From positions 9,796,001 through 9,860,000 of the forward strand of contig NZ_CP108070.1 of assembly GCF_036178845.1 (NCBI RefSeq): a stretch of 64,000 bases of DNA. The letters are read 5' to 3'. Under the pieces are notes generated by a model. That model was not told the origin of the DNA and did not search any database. It saw only the letters and a list, made by a program, of their open reading frames with translations. The position numbers and the translations under genes were made by a program. The DNA is from Streptomyces sp. NBC_00271 (GTDB lineage: Bacteria > Actinomycetota > Actinomycetes > Streptomycetales > Streptomycetaceae). Shown here one piece after another: positions 8,052 to 18,036 of this stretch (positions are counted from its first letter, which is position 1; every line of letters starts with the position of its first letter).

Positions 8052-10448
8052 GTGAGACGAATCCCCCGTCAGGCGGTCGCGGCCGGAGCGCTGGCAGCCA
8101 CCGCCGCGTTCCTGGCCGTCGGCATACAGACGGTCCCCGCGGCCGCCAAGCCTGCCGCCCCCCACCCCAGTCCGCTGCGCACCGGAGGCCTGGAGGCCAA
8201 GCTCACCCCTGCCCAGCACTCGGCACTGCTGAAGAGCGCGGCACAGAAGACCACGGCGACCGCCGGCACCCTGGGCCTCGGGGCCAAGGAGAAGCTGGTC
8301 GTCAAGGACGTCGTCAAGGACCAGGACGGCACGCTCCACACCCGCTACGAGCGCACCTACGCGGGCCTGCCGGTGCTGGGCGGCGACGTGATCGTCCACA
8401 CCCCGCCGGCCTCTCTCGCCGCCGGCACGGTGAGCAGCACCTTCAACAACAAGCGGACCATCAAGGTCGCCTCCACCACCGCGACCTTCACCAAGTCCGC
8501 CGCCGCGAGCAAGGCGCTGAAGGCCGCCAAGTCCCTGGCCGCCGAGAAGCCCACCACGGACAGCGCCCGCAAGGTGATCTGGGCCGGCAGCGGCACCCCG
8601 AAGCTTGCCTGGGAGACCGTGATCGGCGGCCTCCAGGACGACGGCACCCCGAGCCAGCTGCACGTCATCACCGACGCCACCAGCGGCCAGGAGCTCTACC
8701 GCTACCAGGGCATCAAGACCGGCACGGGCAACACCCAGTACAGCGGCACGGTCACGCTGAACACCACGCTGTCCGGTTCGACGTACCAGCTGTACGACAC
8801 CACGCGCGGCGGCCACAAGACGTACAGCCTCAACAACGGCACGTCGGGCACGGGCACGTTGATGACCGACTCCGACGACACGTGGGGCACCGGAGCCGGC
8901 TCGAACACCCAGACCGCCGGCGCGGACGCCGCCTACGGGGCCCAGGAGACCTGGGACTTCTACAAGAACACCTTCGGCCGCAGCGGCATCAAGAACGACG
9001 GGGTCGCCGCCTACTCGCGCGTCCACTACAGCTCGGCGTACGTCAACGCCTTCTGGGACGACAGCTGCTTCTGCATGACCTACGGCGACGGTTCGGGCGG
9101 CACCCACGCGCTCACCTCGCTCGACGTGGCCGGGCACGAGATGAGCCACGGCGTCACCTCCAACACCGCGGGCCTGGACTACACCGGTGAGTCCGGCGGC
9201 CTCAACGAGGCGACCTCCGACATCTTCGGCACCGGCGTGGAGTTCTACGCGGGCAACTCCAGCGACGTCGGCGACTACCTCATCGGCGAGAAGATCGACA
9301 TCAACGGCGACGGCACGCCGCTGCGTTACATGGACAAGCCGAGCAAGGACGGCGGCTCCGCGGACAGTTGGTACTCCGGCGTCGGCAACCTGGACGTCCA
9401 CTACTCCTCGGGCCCGGCGAACCACATGTTCTACCTGCTCTCCGAGGGCAGCGGCACCAAGGTCATCAACGGCGTCACGTACAACAGCACGACCTCCGAC
9501 GGGGTCGCTGTCGCCGGCATCGGCCGGGCCGCCGCCCTGCAGATCTGGTACAAGGCGCTGACGACGTACATGACGTCCAGCACCAACTACGCGGGCGCCC
9601 GCACCGCCGCCCTGAACGCGGCCACCGCCCTGTACGGCGCGAGCTCCACCCAGTACGCGGGGGTGGCGAACGCCTTCGCGGGCATCAACGTCGGCAGCCA
9701 TGTCACGCCGCCGTCGAGCGGGGTGACCGTCACCAACCCGGGCAGCCAGTCCTCCACCGTCGGCACCGCGGTGAGCCTGCAGATCTCCGCCAGCAGCACC
9801 AACACCGGCACGCTGAGCTACGCCGCGACCGGGCTGCCCACCGGCCTGTCGATCAACAGCTCCACCGGAGCGATCACCGGGACGCCGACCACCGCCGGGA
9901 CGTACAGCAGTACGGTCACCGTCACGGACAGCACCGGAGCCACCGGAACGGCGTCCTTCACCTGGACCGTCAGCTCCTCCGGAGGCGGCGGCACCTGCAC
10001 CTCGACCCAGCTGCTCGGCAACCCGGGCTTCGAGTCGGGCAACACCACCTGGACCGCGACCAGCGGTGTCATCACCAACTCCAGCAGCCAGGCGGCGCAC
10101 GCCGGTTCGTACAAGGCCTGGCTGGACGGCTACGGCTCGACGCACACCGACACGCTCTCCCAGTCGGTGACGATCCCGTCCGGCTGCAAGGCCAGCTTCA
10201 CCTTCTACCTGCACATCGACAGCGCCGAGACGACCACCAGCACCGCCTACGACAAGCTGACGGTCACCGCGGGCACCACCACGCTGGCGACGTACTCCAA
10301 CCTCAACAAGGCCACGGGGTACGCCCAGAAGACCTTCGACCTGTCCTCGTTCGCCGGTACCACCGTCGCCCTGAAGTTCAGCGGGGTCGAGGACTCCTCG
10401 CTCCAGACCAGCTTCGTCGTCGACGACACCGCCGTCACGACCAGCTGA
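8052..10448 (+). CDS. Secreted M4 (thermolysin-like) zinc metalloprotease with C-terminal appendages
   Basis: A 798-residue exported protease. A Sec signal peptide (about residues 1-34, ending AAAK) precedes an FTP/PepSY-type propeptide to about residue 225. The catalytic domain carries HEMSH at 362-366 and the third zinc ligand in GGLNEATSD (Glu386). A C-terminal histidine that stabilises the transition state lies in the LDVHYSSG region. After about residue 555 come an Ig-like putative-sugar-binding repeat (LPTGLSINSSTGAITGTP) and a beta-sandwich domain resembling a proprotein-convertase P domain or carbohydrate-binding module. GTG 8052 has TAGGAG 5 nt upstream. Monocistronic, ending at a strong hairpin. 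Likely a nutrient-scavenging extracellular protease. Confidence 0.95.
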   Translation: MRRIPRQAVAAGALAATAAFLAVGIQTVPAAAKPAAPHPSPLRTGGLEAKLTPAQHSALLKSAAQKTTATAGTLGLGAKEKLVVKDVVKDQDGTLHTRYERTYAGLPVLGGDVIVHTPPASLAAGTVSSTFNNKRTIKVASTTATFTKSAAASKALKAAKSLAAEKPTTDSARKVIWAGSGTPKLAWETVIGGLQDDGTPSQLHVITDATSGQELYRYQGIKTGTGNTQYSGTVTLNTTLSGSTYQLYDTTRGGHKTYSLNNGTSGTGTLMTDSDDTWGTGAGSNTQTAGADAAYGAQETWDFYKNTFGRSGIKNDGVAAYSRVHYSSAYVNAFWDDSCFCMTYGDGSGGTHALTSLDVAGHEMSHGVTSNTAGLDYTGESGGLNEATSDIFGTGVEFYAGNSSDVGDYLIGEKIDINGDGTPLRYMDKPSKDGGSADSWYSGVGNLDVHYSSGPANHMFYLLSEGSGTKVINGVTYNSTTSDGVAVAGIGRAAALQIWYKALTTYMTSSTNYAGARTAALNAATALYGASSTQYAGVANAFAGINVGSHVTPPSSGVTVTNPGSQSSTVGTAVSLQISASSTNTGTLSYAATGLPTGLSINSSTGAITGTPTTAGTYSSTVTVTDSTGATGTASFTWTVSSSGGGGTCTSTQLLGNPGFESGNTTWTATSGVITNSSSQAAHAGSYKAWLDGYGSTHTDTLSQSVTIPSGCKASFTFYLHIDSAETTTSTAYDKLTVTAGTTTLATYSNLNKATGYAQKTFDLSSFAGTTVALKFSGVEDSSLQTSFVVDDTAVTTS

Positions 10449-10490
10449 TCGATCCGATCGACACCGTCTGACGCCTCCCCGGCAACAGCC

Positions 10491-10526
10491 GCGACGTGGG
10501 TCACCCGCCAGGGTGGCCCACGTCGC
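10491..10526 (+). terminator. Terminator after metalloprotease gene
   Basis: 16-bp stem GCGACGTGGGTCACCC / GGGTGGCCCACGTCGC with one mismatch and a 4-nt loop, 42 bp after the protease stop. It may also serve the convergent repressor gene. Confidence 0.8.
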
Positions 10527-10589
10527 GTCGGTGTGTCGTCGTTCCCGTGATGTCCGTCGTTCCCGTGAAGTCGTCGTTCCCGTGCCGGC

Positions 10590-11256
<667 letters not shown>

Positions 11257-11477
11257 GGCGTGACGTTTCCGCAGACATGAGGGGCCGCAGGTGCATGCAT
11301 GAAATGTGTAGCACGGTATGGGGTACGCCGGAACGCGGTCCTCCGTTTTCCATGCGGATGAGTGGTCCGTATTCCCTCTGGTTTGTTGGTGTGTTGACTC
11401 GGAAAAGAACCTTCGCGACGGGTGGGGATAGGCCGTGCGAATATTCTGATTCGCACCAGGGAATCAAGCTCGGGGTC

Positions 11478-12068
11478 ATGAGTCACAGGGAATTGCTAGA
11501 CCACTTAGATGAGCGCGGAATCGCCGATCAAGGGATTGATCGAGCGAGCCGCGAATCCCAGGAAGAGGTGCGGCGCGAGTTCTCCTGGGGCGTGATCGCC
11601 AGCCACCGGGAGCGACTGATGAGGCTGGTCCGCCGCCGGCTGCCGAATGCCCAGGACGCGGAGGACTGCGTTCAGGAAGCGATGCTCAGAGCGGCGGCCC
11701 ACGGCAATCTCGACCAGGACCGGATCGGTCCCTTTCTGACCTCGGTCGCCCTGCGTCTTTGTGTGGACCACTACCGCGAACTGGAGCGAAGACGGCGACT
11801 GTTGCGCCGCGCGGCGGACGTGGGCGGACCCGAGCTGCCGGACGAAGGCGTGTGCGACCAGGACTTCGGACGCTGGCTGCTCGGCCAGGTGCACCTGCTG
11901 CGGGGCCGGGAGCGACAGGTGGTCCTCGCCCGCGCCCATGGGATCTCCACGCTGGAATTCGCCCGCATGCACCAGATCTCGGTCAAGGCGGCCGAAGGCG
12001 CGTTCACCCGGGGGCGGGCTCGGCTGCGGCTGGTCTGCGCCAGGGCCCTCGACGGCGCCGCGGCATAA
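11478..12068 (+). CDS. Sigma-70-family RNA polymerase sigma factor (ECF-like)
   Basis: A 196-residue two-domain sigma factor. The region 2 core reads LRRRLPNAQDAEDCVQEAMLRAA (shown in parts: NAQDAEDCVQEAM), with the YR segment VDHYRELERRRRLL. Region 4 has LRGRERQVVLARAHGISTLE followed by a helix-turn-helix, QISVKAAEGAFTRGRARLR (abbreviated). The frame is open far upstream, but ATG 11478 gives normal family length. It is followed after about 100 bp by the NPLxAL-repeat protein gene and then an AarF-like kinase, so it may control that group. No anti-sigma gene is adjacent. Confidence 0.85.
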   Translation: MSHRELLDHLDERGIADQGIDRASRESQEEVRREFSWGVIASHRERLMRLVRRRLPNAQDAEDCVQEAMLRAAAHGNLDQDRIGPFLTSVALRLCVDHYRELERRRRLLRRAADVGGPELPDEGVCDQDFGRWLLGQVHLLRGRERQVVLARAHGISTLEFARMHQISVKAAEGAFTRGRARLRLVCARALDGAAA

Positions 12069-12169
12069 CGGATTTCCGCCTTCCTTCCGCGTCCGGTGCA
12101 GGCCGGGAGCGGGGAAGAAAACGGCTCCCGAATTCCGGGAGTGCGGATGAAATGGAAAGGGTAGTGACC

Positions 12170-12751
12170 GTGAGCAAGAATAACACCCAGGACACCATCA
12201 AGGATTTCATCGGCGATATCGCCGACAGCACCAAGAAGGCATTCGACGAAATCCTCGACCGGAAAGGTGATGATTCGCATTCCGCGGACTGGCTCACCCC
12301 GGGGAATCCGTATCAGGCGTTGAACGGGCTCCCCGGAGATGTGCTGCGGACGGTCAGCGCGCTGTCCGCCCTCGGCGGCGTGGCCAACCCCGTGGCCGCT
12401 CTCGCCAACGCGGCCAACGCCGCGGCCGGCCTCGGCGCCGCCAACCCGCTCGCCGCTCTCGCCGGCGCGGCCCCCAACCCGCTCGCTGCCCTGACGGGCG
12501 GCGGCGCGAACCCGCTCGGCGCCCTCAGCGGTGCCAATCCGCTGGGCGCGCTCGGACAGGTCGCGGGCGGGGCGGCCTCGGCCGTCTCGGGCGCGACCGA
12601 CATGGCGGAGGGCCTGGCCGCGCTGCCCCGGCAGATCGCCCAGCTCTCCGAGCTCGTCGCCTCCCTGGTGAACGTGCTGGAGGGCGTCCAGGGGGTGGCC
12701 GGCGCCATGGCGGGCGCCGGGCGGGCACCGGCGGCGAGGAAGAGCGGCTGA
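12170..12751 (+). CDS. Ala-rich protein with five NPLxAL repeats
   Basis: A 193-residue protein without a signal peptide. The N-terminus is charged (SKNNTQDTIKDFIGDIADS). Residues about 70-135 contain five copies of an N-P-(L/V)-(A/G)-A-L motif spaced 12-17 residues apart. The C-terminus has a predicted helix, QIAQLSELVASLVNVLEGV. GTG 12170 was chosen for GAAAGGG upstream; GTG 12164 and ATG 12152 are in frame. The pattern suggests a self-associating or lipid-surface amphipathic protein, phasin-like in composition, but I recognise no family. It lies between the sigma factor and the AarF-like kinase. Confidence 0.7.
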   Translation: MSKNNTQDTIKDFIGDIADSTKKAFDEILDRKGDDSHSADWLTPGNPYQALNGLPGDVLRTVSALSALGGVANPVAALANAANAAAGLGAANPLAALAGAAPNPLAALTGGGANPLGALSGANPLGALGQVAGGAASAVSGATDMAEGLAALPRQIAQLSELVASLVNVLEGVQGVAGAMAGAGRAPAARKSG

Positions 12752-12884
12752 TCCGCCGCTGATCCGGGGCTCACCGGGCGCGTACCGCCTCACCTCGGGT
12801 GAGTGATCGCGCCGCACGACCCACGTGCGTGGGCGATCGCACGGATGACCGACGGAACTCGTCAGGCACAGGAGGTTGTGACAC

Positions 12885-14456
12885 ATGGGTGCCATGCTCG
12901 GCAATCGGCTCCGGCTGGTTGTGAAGGTGCTGGGAAGCCTCGTCGCCGACGAGGTCGGCCAGGTGACGCGGGAGCGCCGGCGGTCCCGGCAGGACTCGAA
13001 CTCCCCGGCGGAAGGCGAGGCCTCCGCCGGGGACGGGACCGCCTCCGCGGACGGGGCACGCCGTGCGAAGGCGGTGCGGCACGCCCTGGAGAGCCTCGGC
13101 CCGTTCTATGTGAAGCTCGGCCAGATCCTCTCCACCCGGCCCGACATGGTGCCTGCCTCCATGATCGGCGAACTGCAGAACCTCCACGACCAGGTCGACG
13201 TCCAGCCCTTCGCCCTCTTCGAGCCCGTGCTCCAGGAGGAGCTGGGACTGGACTGGAAGCGCCGCTTCGACGACATCGAGACGGTCCGCCCGCTCGGGGC
13301 GGCCTCGCTGGCCCAGGTCTACCGGGTGACCCTGCCCGGCGGCCGGCCCGCCGTGGTGAAGATCCAGCGGCCCGGGATCCGGGACACCGTCCGCGCGGAC
13401 ATGGCCCTGATGCGCAAGGCGTCCCGGATCGTCGCCCGTACCGCACCCCGCTTCAACGAGGTCATCGACGTCGAGGCGATGCTCGGCTCCATCTTCGACG
13501 CGATGGAACCCGAGCTGGACTTCACCGGCGAGGCCCGCAACATGGACGAGGCCCGCGAGAACATCCGCCGCTATCCGTCGCTCTCCGTGCCCCGGGTCGT
13601 CCACGCCACCACCAAAGTGCTGATCCAGTCACTGGCACCCGGCACCTCCGTACGCCATCTCGACCGCCGCTCGTTCAGCGACCGGGAGCGCACGGACATC
13701 GGCAAGGACCTGCTGCGCTTCATGTACCGCGGGTACTTCGTCGACCGGATGTTCCACGCCGACCCGCATGCGGGCAACGTCTTCGCACTGCCCGGCGGCC
13801 CGGCCACCCTCATCGACTGGGGCATGGTCGGCCGCCTCGACCGGCGCACCAGCCTCCAGCTGCTGCCCCTGCTCATGGCCATCGCGCAGAACGACGGCCA
13901 CGGTCTCGCCCACGCGTGGGCCGACATGGGCCGGGTCACCGCCTGGTCGAACCTGCCCGCGTTCGCCGCCGACATGGCCGCGCTGGTCCCCAAGGTCGCC
14001 ACCGCCTCCCTGGAGGACATCAACTTCGGGGTGTCCCTGACCACCGTCCTGGAGAAGGCGACGCGGCGGGGCATCGGCTCGGCGCCCGCCATCTCCCTGC
14101 TCGGCAAGTCCTTCGCGAACCTGGAGGGTTCGGTGCGCTGTCTCGCGCCGGACATCGCCCTCGCGGAGGTCTTCAAGGCGGAGGCGCGCGGGATCATCCT
14201 GGCCCTGATCCGCGAGTACTTCTCCGTGGACCAGGTCGCCCGCAACACGATGGACCTCCTCTCGGCCGCCGCGTCCGCCCCCGAACAGTGGCGCGGGCTG
14301 CTCTCCGACGCGGCCAACCGTCAGTTCGCGCTCCAGCTCCACGAGCCGCACACGCCCTCGTCGATGGGCGGACAGCGGCCCTGGTCACCCTCCCGCGGGC
14401 TCATGGCGCTGGGCGCCGCGGCCCTGTTCCTCGACCGCCGCCGCACGCCCCGCTGA
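12885..14456 (+). CDS. AarF/ABC1/UbiB-family atypical kinase
   Basis: A 523-residue UbiB-family protein. The family KxGQ signature appears as VKLGQILSTRPD, the nucleotide-binding A-rich loop as LGAASLAQVYRV, and the catalytic HADPHAGN and DWGMVG motifs are intact. A C-terminal hydrophobic stretch (GLMALGAAALFL) may anchor it. These proteins assist lipid and quinone metabolism at the membrane. CAGGAGG precedes ATG 12885. It lies 78 bp upstream of the methyltransferase that opens the azoxy gene set and may be cotranscribed with it. Its link to that pathway is inference. Confidence 0.9.
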   Translation: MGAMLGNRLRLVVKVLGSLVADEVGQVTRERRRSRQDSNSPAEGEASAGDGTASADGARRAKAVRHALESLGPFYVKLGQILSTRPDMVPASMIGELQNLHDQVDVQPFALFEPVLQEELGLDWKRRFDDIETVRPLGAASLAQVYRVTLPGGRPAVVKIQRPGIRDTVRADMALMRKASRIVARTAPRFNEVIDVEAMLGSIFDAMEPELDFTGEARNMDEARENIRRYPSLSVPRVVHATTKVLIQSLAPGTSVRHLDRRSFSDRERTDIGKDLLRFMYRGYFVDRMFHADPHAGNVFALPGGPATLIDWGMVGRLDRRTSLQLLPLLMAIAQNDGHGLAHAWADMGRVTAWSNLPAFAADMAALVPKVATASLEDINFGVSLTTVLEKATRRGIGSAPAISLLGKSFANLEGSVRCLAPDIALAEVFKAEARGIILALIREYFSVDQVARNTMDLLSAAASAPEQWRGLLSDAANRQFALQLHEPHTPSSMGGQRPWSPSRGLMALGAAALFLDRRRTPR

Positions 14457-14534
14457 ACCACCCACCATCCGATCCACCCTCGACAACCGCCCCATCCACA
14501 GCCCATGTCAACCGCACGCACAAAGGAATCACCC

Positions 14535-15485
14535 ATGCCCATGCAGCAACACGACGCTCAGCGCGAGGCGGCTCCCGGCGCCCTGGACGGGGTCTCGGAG
14601 ACGGCCCTGTGGACCGTCCGCATGCGGGCCCATGAATCCGCGCGGGCGGACGCCCTCTTCGACGACCGGCTCGCGGGCGAGTTCCTGAACGCCGCCGGGG
14701 CGGCCGGCGCCCCGCCGGGAGCCGGCGTCCTGCAGAAGGTGCTGCCCGACTGGCTGGCCGTCCGCACCCGCTTCTTCGACGACCACCTGCTCGCCACGAC
14801 CCGGGAGGGACGCGCACAGGTCGTCCTGCTGGGAGCGGGACTCGACACCCGTGCCTTCCGGCTCGACTGGCCCGCCGGAACCCATTTCTTCGAGGTCGAC
14901 CTGCCGGCCGTACACACCTTCAAGTCACGGGTCGTCGACGGACGTACGCCGGACACCGCCCGGCGCACCACGGTCGCCGCCGACCTGCTCGGCGACTGGC
15001 GCGGCGCGCTGCTCGCCGCCGGGTTCGACCCCGGCCGGCCCACCGCCTGGCTGTGCGAGGGGCTGCTCTTCTACCTGGCACCGGAGGCGGTGGAGCGTCT
15101 GATCGGCACGGTGAGCGCGCTCTCCGCACCCGGCAGCAGCCTCGGCGCCGAGTGCCTCAACGCCGACACCGCCGACTCGCCCTTCGTGAAGCCCTGGCTG
15201 GAGGCCCTGTCCGGCTCGGGGACACCGTGGGTGTGGCACCTCGCGGACGCGGAGCGCTGGTGGGGCGGCTACGGCTGGCAGGCGCGCGTCGCGGACCTGC
15301 TGGCCCTGCCGTACGCCGTCGAGCGGTTCGCCCCGCATCTGGCCGCGTTCTCGGGGGTCGAGAAGGACAGCATGATCCTGGTCACCGCGACGATTCCGGA
15401 GGGCGGGGCGACCTCGGCGGGCGGGACGAGCCCGGACGACGGGACGAGCCGGGACGACGGGACGAGCCCGGTCGGCGGGCGGTGA
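14535..15485 (+). CDS. SAM-dependent O-methyltransferase (TIGR00027/leucine-carboxyl MTase fold)
   Basis: A 316-residue class I methyltransferase of the Ppm1/LCMT-like group: SAM site VVLLGAGLDTRAFRL, acidic EVDLP, and CEGLLFYL. The start at ATG 14535 has AAAGGA 7 nt upstream; ATG 14505 lacks one. The C-terminus is a 30-residue Gly/Thr/Ser/Asp tail made of GTS-DDGTS-type repeats. It overlaps the next gene by GTGA. Carboxyl O-methylation is the usual reaction. A SAM methyltransferase acts as the tailoring enzyme in azodyrecin-type azoxy biosynthesis, which fits the neighbours. Confidence 0.87.
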   Translation: MPMQQHDAQREAAPGALDGVSETALWTVRMRAHESARADALFDDRLAGEFLNAAGAAGAPPGAGVLQKVLPDWLAVRTRFFDDHLLATTREGRAQVVLLGAGLDTRAFRLDWPAGTHFFEVDLPAVHTFKSRVVDGRTPDTARRTTVAADLLGDWRGALLAAGFDPGRPTAWLCEGLLFYLAPEAVERLIGTVSALSAPGSSLGAECLNADTADSPFVKPWLEALSGSGTPWVWHLADAERWWGGYGWQARVADLLALPYAVERFAPHLAAFSGVEKDSMILVTATIPEGGATSAGGTSPDDGTSRDDGTSPVGGR

Positions 15486-15955
15486 CCGTGGACGGGCACA
15501 ATCTCTGCCAGACCCCCACCACCTACCGGCTGCTGCGCCTGGAATACCTGCTCGGGCTCCTGGTGGCCGCGGGATTCTTCCTCGCGCATCTGGCCGAGGT
15601 GCGCTGGTGGGTCGCCGTCGTCCTGTTCGTCTACGTCGACGTCATCGGCTATCTGCCGGGCGCGCTCGCCTACCACCGCAGTCCCGACCAGCAGGTCTCC
15701 CGCGTCTACTACGTGCTCTACAACACCATGCACAGCCTGAGCGTGCAGGGCGCGGTCCTCGGCGCCTGGGTCCTGGCGTACGGCTGGGAGTGGGCGCTGC
15801 TGGTCCTGCCCATCCATCTCTTCGGGGACCGGGCGCTGTTCGGCAACTTCGCCAAGTCGTTCACCGTGTCCTTCGAGCCGGTTCCGCACCCCGCAGTCCA
15901 GGGCCCGCTGCGGGACTTCGCCACCGTCCCCTGGCACCAGGCGGCGGTGCGGTGA
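15482..15955 (+). CDS. Small membrane protein, DUF4260-like
   Basis: A 157-residue protein with three or four hydrophobic segments (LLGLLVAAGFFLAHL, WWVAVVLFVYVDVIGYL, LGAWVLAYGWEWALLVLPI). It shares the layout of DUF4260 proteins, with conserved YNTMHSL and IHLFGDRALFGN. It starts at GTG 15482 inside the methyltransferase stop (GTGA) and ends with another GTGA into the VlmA-like gene, so all three are translationally coupled. Role unknown; a membrane partner for the aminoacyl transferase or an export or immunity function is possible. Confidence 0.65.
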   Translation: MTVDGHNLCQTPTTYRLLRLEYLLGLLVAAGFFLAHLAEVRWWVAVVLFVYVDVIGYLPGALAYHRSPDQQVSRVYYVLYNTMHSLSVQGAVLGAWVLAYGWEWALLVLPIHLFGDRALFGNFAKSFTVSFEPVPHPAVQGPLRDFATVPWHQAAVR

Positions 15956-16968
15956 GCGCCGCACAGGCGCCGGCCGACACGGAGGCGTACGAGATGCTGC
16001 GCCGGTACGGCAGCCACAGCAGCGCCTTCCTCGCGATGAACAGCGGGAACCGCCGCTTCCACACGGACGGTGTCGACGGCTTCGTCCCGTACCGGGAGGC
16101 CGGCCGACGACACCTGTTCCAACTGGGCGGACCCGTGTGCGCGGTGGAGGACCGGCCGAGCCTGCTGAGCGCGCTGCTCGCACGGGCCGGCAGTGAGCGA
16201 CGCCGGGTCGCCGCCGTCCAACTCTCTCGCCCGCAGGCCGAACTGCACGCCGGACACGGCTTCGTCGTCAACCAGTTCGGCGCCTCCTTCAGCATCGCGC
16301 TCGACGGATACAGCCTCGGCGGACAGCGCATGGTCAAGGTGCGCAACATGGTCAACCGGGCCCGCAGAGAAGGGGTTTCGGTCGCCGAGGTGCCCGCCGA
16401 GGAGCGGGACGGCGCGAAGGTCACCACGGCCCTCGACGCCGTGGACGCCGCCTGGCTGCGCGCCAAGGGCCGACGCGTCAAGGAACTCGAGTTCCTGATC
16501 GGCGAACGCGGCGGCCCCGGCGCACCGCACCGGCGCCTGTTCACCGCCGTCCACGAGGGACGGACGGTCGGCTACGTGTCGTACTCACCGGTCTTCGGCG
16601 AACACGCCGGCTGGCTGTACGACCTCACACGGCGGCTCCCGGACGCACCGCCCGGCACGGTGGAGCTGCTGTTCGCCACCGCCCTGCGCCAGTTCCAGGA
16701 CGAGGGCTGCGGCTGGCTGCACCTCGGCTTCACCCCGTTCGTCCAGCTCGGCCCGGACACGGCCGGGCCCGGCCCGACCAGCGCCTTCCTGCACCGCTGC
16801 GTGGAGGTGCTGGCGGCCAAGGGGCGCGCCATCTATCCGGCGGCCGCCCAGGAGTCCTTCAAGCTCAAATGGCGCCCACAGCTGATCGAACCGGAGTACC
16901 TGGCCTTCCAGGGCCGGGTGAGCCCCGGCGCCGTCTGGCAGCTGATGCGCCTCACCAAGTCGGTCTGA
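15952..16968 (+). CDS. VlmA-like aminoacyl-tRNA-dependent transferase (DUF2156/MprF C-domain)
   Basis: A 338-residue protein with the GNAT-like DUF2156 domain of phosphatidylglycerol lysyltransferases but without the membrane flippase part. Landmarks are GSHSSAFLAMNSGNRRF, FVPYREAGRR, VNQFGASF, KVRNMVNRARREG, GWLYDLTRR and the C-terminal KLKWRPQLIEPEYL. In valanimycin biosynthesis VlmA has this architecture and moves serine from seryl-tRNA to an alkylhydroxylamine. Neighbouring VlmB-, VlmH- and VlmR-like genes make that role much likelier than lipid lysinylation. It starts by GTGA overlap. Amino-acid specificity cannot be read from sequence. Confidence 0.8.
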   Translation: MSAAQAPADTEAYEMLRRYGSHSSAFLAMNSGNRRFHTDGVDGFVPYREAGRRHLFQLGGPVCAVEDRPSLLSALLARAGSERRRVAAVQLSRPQAELHAGHGFVVNQFGASFSIALDGYSLGGQRMVKVRNMVNRARREGVSVAEVPAEERDGAKVTTALDAVDAAWLRAKGRRVKELEFLIGERGGPGAPHRRLFTAVHEGRTVGYVSYSPVFGEHAGWLYDLTRRLPDAPPGTVELLFATALRQFQDEGCGWLHLGFTPFVQLGPDTAGPGPTSAFLHRCVEVLAAKGRAIYPAAAQESFKLKWRPQLIEPEYLAFQGRVSPGAVWQLMRLTKSV

Positions 16969-17013
16969 CCCGCTCCAGGGTCCCGGCCGTCCGCATGACT
17001 CAGAAAGGCTGAA

Positions 17014-17973
17014 ATGACCACATCCATCGAGAAGTTCCCGGTGGAGGCCGACCGGCACCGCGCCCCGGGTCTCCTGGAAGGCGCGCTGCGCACCGAACTG
17101 ACACCGGAGGGCTGCGACCTCGGCTACTGGTTCCGGGCCGTACCGGAAGGCACCCTCGGCGGCGATCCCCTGGGTCGCTCCCCGGACGTGCCGGTGCCGG
17201 ACCACATGATGGTGGACGGGCCGCTGCGCCAGGCCGTCATGCAGGAGCTCGCCTTCCGCTCGATGGCGGAGGAGAAGGCGGCCCGCGCCATCTCCTTCCT
17301 CGTCGCGTACGCCCCCGACCTCTCCGGGATGGACTTCTACACCTCCCAGCTGATGGACGAGGCCCGCCACGCCTACGCCTTCCGCGGCCACCTGCTCGAA
17401 CTGGGCGTACCGCAGGGCGAGTTGGCGGCCACCATGGAGTCGCTCGCCGGGGTCGACCGGGACGCCGTCCTGAACCCCCTGGAGGAGTTCGGGCTCGCCG
17501 TCATGGAGAAGGAACGCGACTACATCGGTGGCGTGATCACCCTCACCGTCCTGGTGGAGGGGGTCCTCGCGCCCACCGCCGAGCTGAGCGAGCGCAAATG
17601 GCGGCCCTTCGACGCGCCCGCCGCCGAGATCGAACGCGCCGCCGGCATCGACGAGATCCGGCATCTGTCCGTGGGCACCACGATCGTCCGCCGCCATGTC
17701 CGGCAACACCCGGAGGACCTGGAGCGGATCGGTGAACTCGTCGCGCGCGGGATGCGGTTGTGGTCGGAACTCCCGGTGCAGCAGATGACCTTCCGCCGCG
17801 AACAGCTCTATCAGCAGGGACTGGACCAGCACCGCGACCTCGCCGGCGACTACGAGCTGTGGCCGGGCCGCCGCCTGGTCGACACCACCGCCGAGGAACG
17901 GATGCTCGCCGCCGCGGAATGGTCGCGCGTCACCCAGGAAGCGCGCCTCACCGACATGGGTCTGACCCCGTGA
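17014..17973 (+). CDS. VlmB-like ferritin-fold diiron protein
   Basis: A 319-residue helical protein with carboxylate/histidine clusters expected for a diiron centre: SMAEEKAAR, DEARHAYAFRGH, EKERDYIGG and DEIRHLSVG, two ExxH-type pairs in a four-helix bundle. It matches the VlmB type found in azoxy clusters, where it is associated with azoxy N-N bond formation. AGAAAGG precedes ATG 17014. It follows the VlmA-like gene by 45 bp, and a desaturase, also a diiron enzyme, follows by 63 bp. Acting as the N-N bond-forming oxidase is inference from family and context. Confidence 0.82.
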   Translation: MTTSIEKFPVEADRHRAPGLLEGALRTELTPEGCDLGYWFRAVPEGTLGGDPLGRSPDVPVPDHMMVDGPLRQAVMQELAFRSMAEEKAARAISFLVAYAPDLSGMDFYTSQLMDEARHAYAFRGHLLELGVPQGELAATMESLAGVDRDAVLNPLEEFGLAVMEKERDYIGGVITLTVLVEGVLAPTAELSERKWRPFDAPAAEIERAAGIDEIRHLSVGTTIVRRHVRQHPEDLERIGELVARGMRLWSELPVQQMTFRREQLYQQGLDQHRDLAGDYELWPGRRLVDTTAEERMLAAAEWSRVTQEARLTDMGLTP

Positions 17974-18036
17974 ACAGGCCATGCACACCCGCCCGCGTCG
18001 CGGGCGTCCCACAACGGAAGGGTCGGTGGCACACCG

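Noticed and set aside
7860..10214. 784-codon minus-strand frame across the protease
   Set aside because: Antisense shadow of the GC-rich protease gene; Gly/Val/Arg-rich with no domain.
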